Positions 59,552-64,000 of a DNA stretch of 64,000 nt are shown here, piece by piece. The notes beneath the pieces were generated by a model, which saw only the letters and a list, made by a program, of their open reading frames with translations, searched no databases and was not told the DNA's origin. How positions within the stretch are numbered: the stretch's first letter is position 1; the number at the start of each line of letters is the position of its first letter. The DNA is from Terebella lapidaria (lineage: Eukaryota > Annelida > Polychaeta > Terebellida > Terebellidae): the NCBI GenBank assembly GCA_949152475.1, contig OX424561.1, positions 28,948,481-29,012,480 of the forward strand. The letters are read 5' to 3'. The position numbers and the translations under genes are program-made.

Positions 59552-62500
59552 CTAGTCGTTGTTATATGCAGCAATCGAGTCTTTGACATATTTTGGAATG
59601 AAGTTTTTCCCGGTCAGTTCGAAGCCGTACTTCCATACCACCTGTCGGCTGATGTCTTCTGTCCATTCCACCAGTTCGCGGATGCCTTTCTTTCTGAGCA
59701 AGTGAGGCTTCCATGGTCCATTCAAGCTTCCGTTGTACCAGCTGACAGATATACGATCGCCCTGTAGTGACCGGATTTTAGCCATTTGAGGCCAATGGTC
59801 CGCGTACTGCAGCATGTCAGTCAGCACAAGATCTCCCACTTCCATTGGTCGGGTACAATCTTCACGGTTCTTTAATGGCTTTCGACCAATACAAACCTTG
59901 ATAAATGCAAGCATGAAAACAAGTTTATAACGAACCGCCCTCCAGCACCGGTCTGGTAAATAAGTGTATAATTAATCTACGAAAAATGGTTTTGTCTATG
60001 AATTACAAGGTTACGTGCATAGACATGTAGTTTACAGCAGTAAAGAGGGCTCAATAGTTTTTTTTTCATAACCATATTACGTTTAACAACGTAATTACCG
60101 GTGGTATCGGGTTGTCCTCGTCTGATATGTCGGAGAAGATTGGCGCATTTTCGCTGCTCTGTTCGGCAGATGGTCTCGACGATTGCGCCTGTTTGCAATG
60201 TAATTTTGGGAGGAACCACCCTTCCACGTTCTCCTCAAAAGCACCGTCATCGGAATCGTCTTTGAACATAACATATAACGGTCAACGGTGAACATATCAT
60301 ACTGTCTAGAAAATGAACAGGATGGCACTTTTTTATGAAAATGTTTGTTGCGAATTATTTCCATTTTCATCACATTCCCAACCAGATCGTGTCTTGTTAT
60401 TTCATTCGAACTTCAAAATCTACAACTAATTTTTTCTTTCGAACTGACTTACTTTCCACCTTGTCGGCCATATTCTGGAGCCAAGTGCGCCACCACTCTT
60501 TATCCGCCTCGATCTTCATGTATTTGAAAATCTAAATGATGTAAAGATGTTCATGTCATATTTCGAACGCAATGAAATCATAATCGATTATTGCCAAACA
60601 TATTTAATTGTTCATTTGTTACCTCAGGGACAGTTCGTTGTAAGTTCTCAACTTCTAGAGTCTCGTAACAAGGTCTGAGGAGTTTTGGAATTCCCTGTGG
60701 ATGAGATCGAAGGAGATGCTGGTCGTCGGGCCGACTTATGCACGACTGCCACTCACGGTCCGCCGACCATTTTTTTGTCCAGATGCAGGCCTTGCCATTT
60801 TCGCCCTTCACAATTTTAAATACATGCGGTTTACTGTGCATCGACAAGGCAGTGAGGTTAGGAATGAGCCAGTTACTGATGTCGTATAACTGTGACAGTT
60901 CAAATCCTTCAGGTTTGGGGTTGTAGCATTTCTCGAAACCGCACAATAACTTGTCAATTGTCATCGCAGTGTGTTTTGTCAACCACCTTGAAAATCTCGA
61001 AAACAACTGATCAACGTCCTCGTGGGTATGTCCAACCATCAGGAACCCTATCTTGATTTTCCGGAATATGTCAAGCTCGACCAAAAGGCAACAAAGGGCG
61101 AGGACGAAGCGGTTTTTATTTTCCCGGCCGCAATTGTCCATTTGGAGATACCAGACAGGAGGCAGAGGTGACTTCAACTCCAGTACCCTCAACAAAATGT
61201 TCATGGTTAAGTTGGAACCGTGGGGCCATTGGCATAAATCCAGAAAACCGTATACACCTGCACCGTGTACAATAACTCCCGTGAGGTGTGTTTTCAGTTT
61301 GTGGGTAGCAGCAATCATCTTTCCCACATCAACGAAATGTGGCAGGTCCGTTTTGGATTGATCCATGCCGTCGATGATACAGGATAGATATTTGTCTTTG
61401 TGATGTCTGGCCTTTTCAGCGTGCTTGTAGTACTTTTGACGTTCTTGGCTGAAATTTAAATTGATGTTATTTAATGATTGTACACGAGCAGGATATTTTT
61501 CGCGCCTAGGAATTATTGGAAAAAATATGTAATATTCACTTTTGCTTATTCAAATGCCTTTCACGACATTCTTTCAATGCTTTTCGCAATGTCTTGTCCT
61601 TAGTTTTCTCCAACTTTGCTTTGATCAATGTACACTTATCACATTTCGCAAATCTGTTGACCTGGAAATATAATATTATTTGTGTAAACATACATATTGA
61701 ATGAAAATAACACCAGATATTTCAAGTTTAACGTGATGTTGAGATTTCCCAGAAGAAAAAAGGAATACTGCTGAAACCATATTGACATTTCGTTAAAATG
61801 CCTCAATGCTTACCAGACTATTTTTTCTGATGAATTCTCCAAATAAAATTCTCAAAATGAATCATATATTCCGAATAATGTTCGAACAATTGATCTGATT
61901 AATTCTCTATTTAGTTTATATTTTCATAATTTTACAAACATTTAAGTGTATTAGTACTAAATATTGAATGAGATTTGTACACATAGTTCTTACTGGTGGT
62001 ATCGCCACGTGCTTGAAATACTTTTTCCACAGTCGGTAGAAGTAGGACATGGAACAAACTGTGACGCCCTTCTCTTGCAATTCCATCTCCATTTGTGTGT
62101 ATATCTCGAGCTGTGTCAGACATGACGGTAGATAGAGTCGAGTTGTGTTCGGTAGTTTGTCAGCGAACAACGTTACATACGAACGGATCCACGCAATACT
62201 CTGTTGAACAGACGCCGAATGTAATCCGCGCTTGCTGCTGTTTGGCGTCACAGCGGTCACGCACCCAGCTGCAAAGCAGAACATTCCCCCGCATACAGTT
62301 TTAAAATTAGAACATTTGGATTTCATGATTGCTGTAACTAGGTTACATTTTCTTCCACATCCTCTGTAACCCCTTGTATAATGTCATGCTAATGCGTGTT
62401 CCAACGAAATGACAAAGTGCGATTTCATATCATTATAGCTTACATTCAAAAGCACGCCTGATCCTATAGACAGTTGCCCGTGATGAACCGATAACCAACT

Positions 62501-63965
62501 GCCAGGCCGTGAAACACACAGTCATCGTACCTGGAAATAGGTGAGAAAATGACAACCAACCCTGTGCCAAAAGTGACTGTCATAGTGTGAAAGCTTATTT
62601 TATAATATTTTAGGTGGGAAATCTGATGAGAAATAATGATACAAAAATTCGATATTTATATATTTATATACATGCATATGTATATGCAATTTTTGGTACA
62701 CAAAGTCGATAGCAACTCTCATTCACACACGTTTCGTATTCACTGGGTGGGAGCTTGCCCATGATTCTCGACGAGTCAACTCGGTAAAAATCTTTCCTCG
62801 CAGGGGCTTTGCTCGGCAAAAATCTTTTGTCGCATGGGCTTTCAGATGCCCCTGTGATTGAAGATTTTTGCCGAGCAATGCCCCTGCGTAGAAAGATTTT
62901 TACCGAGTTGACTCGTCAAGAATCATGGGCAAGCTCCCACTCAGTGGTATTGTTCCCAAAATAAATCAATAGCAAATCTCTATTTTATTTGGGCAGACCG
63001 CACTCTCCCACCGCACCCCGAACCCCCGCTCCACCACTCCCATCTAACCGTATGCCAGGGACAACGCCCCAAGCATGGCAGCAGATTATAAAATGTAACA
63101 GATCGTCAGACAGACAAGTTGTACCTGCCGACAGAGGGCGATCCATCTATATTACATACCGATAACGAACGTGTAGGTGAAGTCTCCATCCATATCTTTA
63201 TTGGAATGCGTGCAAAAGTAGTCGAGTATCCATTTTCTCTGTTGACTTTTCGTCATGTCTTGGAATTCTTTCCTCACCCGTGTGATAGTGTCGTAGCATT
63301 CAATGTTGGCCGCAGCCAGACATAACCAACTACAACACATCACTGCTGCAAGCTGGGTAGTTGCGACGCAACCTCGTTTCACTGCAAAATGAATGGACGT
63401 TTGGATAACATAATTATTGCAAGTACAAACATCAGACCTGAGGTTATGTTTTGTCAACATCATTTACATTGTGAAATATTTGAGAACAATCGATACTGAA
63501 CAATATACCATAGCACTTGCCTTTCTTATGAGATTTCTGATGTGCTGGCACATTCCCATCTCCTGATTCAGGCGAACTATCATTCCTTCTTTTCCCTGAA
63601 CCAATCGGCCTGCCGCGGCGAGCTAATTCTGGAAACATAAACCACAACGTTTAAAGTTTAGGTGACAAATGAAACAGATATAAATTGAAGGCCCGAAATG
63701 TTCATCGGTATACAAAAGACTTATAATCTGATACCCTCCAGCAGCTTCACTGAGACTTAAATGTTTTTAAACTTCACTTACGATTGTGTCTGTTGCTGTC
63801 CTTTGATGCTTGACCCGGTTCTGCAGCCTCAGAATCACTGGATAGACTCTCGCTCGTGTCGTCGTCAGATAACCCATCGAATTCTTGGGCCCATTGTTTA
63901 CCAAACAGAACTCGTCTGCTAGATGTATCATGGTCTGTGCCCCACAAATCGAATAATGGAATTTA
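59552..63965 (-). CDS. DUF7869-type multi-exon gene (5' end unresolved)
   Basis: Family widespread in invertebrates and some fungi, which I recall as DUF7869; function unknown, RNase H-like fold suspected. Exons by descending position: first exon ending 63782 (start unresolved), 63628-63521, 63381-63160, 62530-62444, 62268-61994, 61661-61540, 61448-60623, 60531-60453, 60259-60099, 59896-59552. All phases agree. The N-terminus is acidic (LSDDDTSESLSSDSE). Later segments: FTAWQLVIGSSRATVYRIR, LYLPSCLTQLEIYTQ, a zinc-like RFAKCDKCTLI, then the core IIDGMDQSKTDLPHF, WYLQMDNCGRENKNR, GFLMVGHTHEDVDQLFSRFS and ADKEWWRTWL. The C-terminal exon shows VGDLVLTDMLQYADHWPQM, SVSWYNGSLNGPW and KYGFELTGKNFIPKYV. 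One intron has a GC donor (63520-63519). The absence of stops or shifts over 740 residues argues for a live gene rather than a relic. Confidence 0.8.
62741..62946. mobile_element. Foldback MITE with 5-bp target duplication
   Basis: Arms of about 90 bp: CACTGGGTGGGAGCTTGCCC at left faces its near complement at right, continuing through GACGAGTCAACTCGGTAAAA and GGGGC..TGCTCGGCAAAAATC. GTATT is duplicated on both flanks (62736-62740 and 62947-62951). It lies in an intron of the DUF7869-type gene. Confidence 0.9.
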
Positions 63966-64000
63966 GCATACGATAAGTCGAAATTACATCGGGGTTTAAA

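Overview
The window looks like nuclear DNA from a marine invertebrate animal. It is AT-rich, its genes are split by many short GT-AG introns, and its families (secreted M28 peptidase, Golgi beta-4-galactosyltransferase, trefoil protein) are metazoan. It carries a very mixed transposon load: Ty3/Gypsy, Ty1/Copia, non-LTR, PIF/Harbinger-like and many MITEs. I cannot fix the phylum; mollusc, hemichordate or lancelet would all fit. There is no sign of bacterial operons, rRNA, tRNA or CRISPR.

Four host-type genes can be modelled. (1) Minus strand 3759-9796: a 13-exon carboxypeptidase Q-like M28 metallopeptidase, about 516 residues, with all metal ligands and an unusual hydrophobic C-terminal tail. 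(2) Plus strand 26227-42117: a GT7 beta-1,4-galactosyltransferase-like type II membrane enzyme in at least seven exons over about 16 kb, ending in a cysteine-rich PAN/apple-like exon. (3) Minus strand 53066-53418: a small secreted two-trefoil-domain protein whose signal peptide lies one base out of frame. (4) Minus strand 59552 to the right edge: a ten-exon gene of the invertebrate family I recall as DUF7869, with all splice phases consistent.

The rest is repeats. 2.0-3.1 kb and 8.5-9.4 kb are tandem arrays with units near 146-165 bp. 13.6-22.0 kb is a young but internally deleted Gypsy element. 31.1-33.4 kb is an antisense Copia relic inside a GT7 intron. 35.1-36.8 kb is a TIR-bounded element with a 452-bp internal duplication. 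42.4-47.1 kb is a pile of two opposed non-LTR relics, a nearly intact Harbinger-like transposase and an ORF1-like fragment.

The most striking pattern is a set of MITE-like elements (11.9, 37.9, 38.9, 47.3, 49.4 and 50.7 kb) whose interiors are arrays of short degenerate palindromes placed head-to-head. In four of them the unit is close to 21 bp although its sequence differs. Two of these four share the same termini and 6-bp target duplications but have unrelated interiors.

Exon limits come from reading splice sites, phase and family resemblance by eye. No alignment or database search was run.
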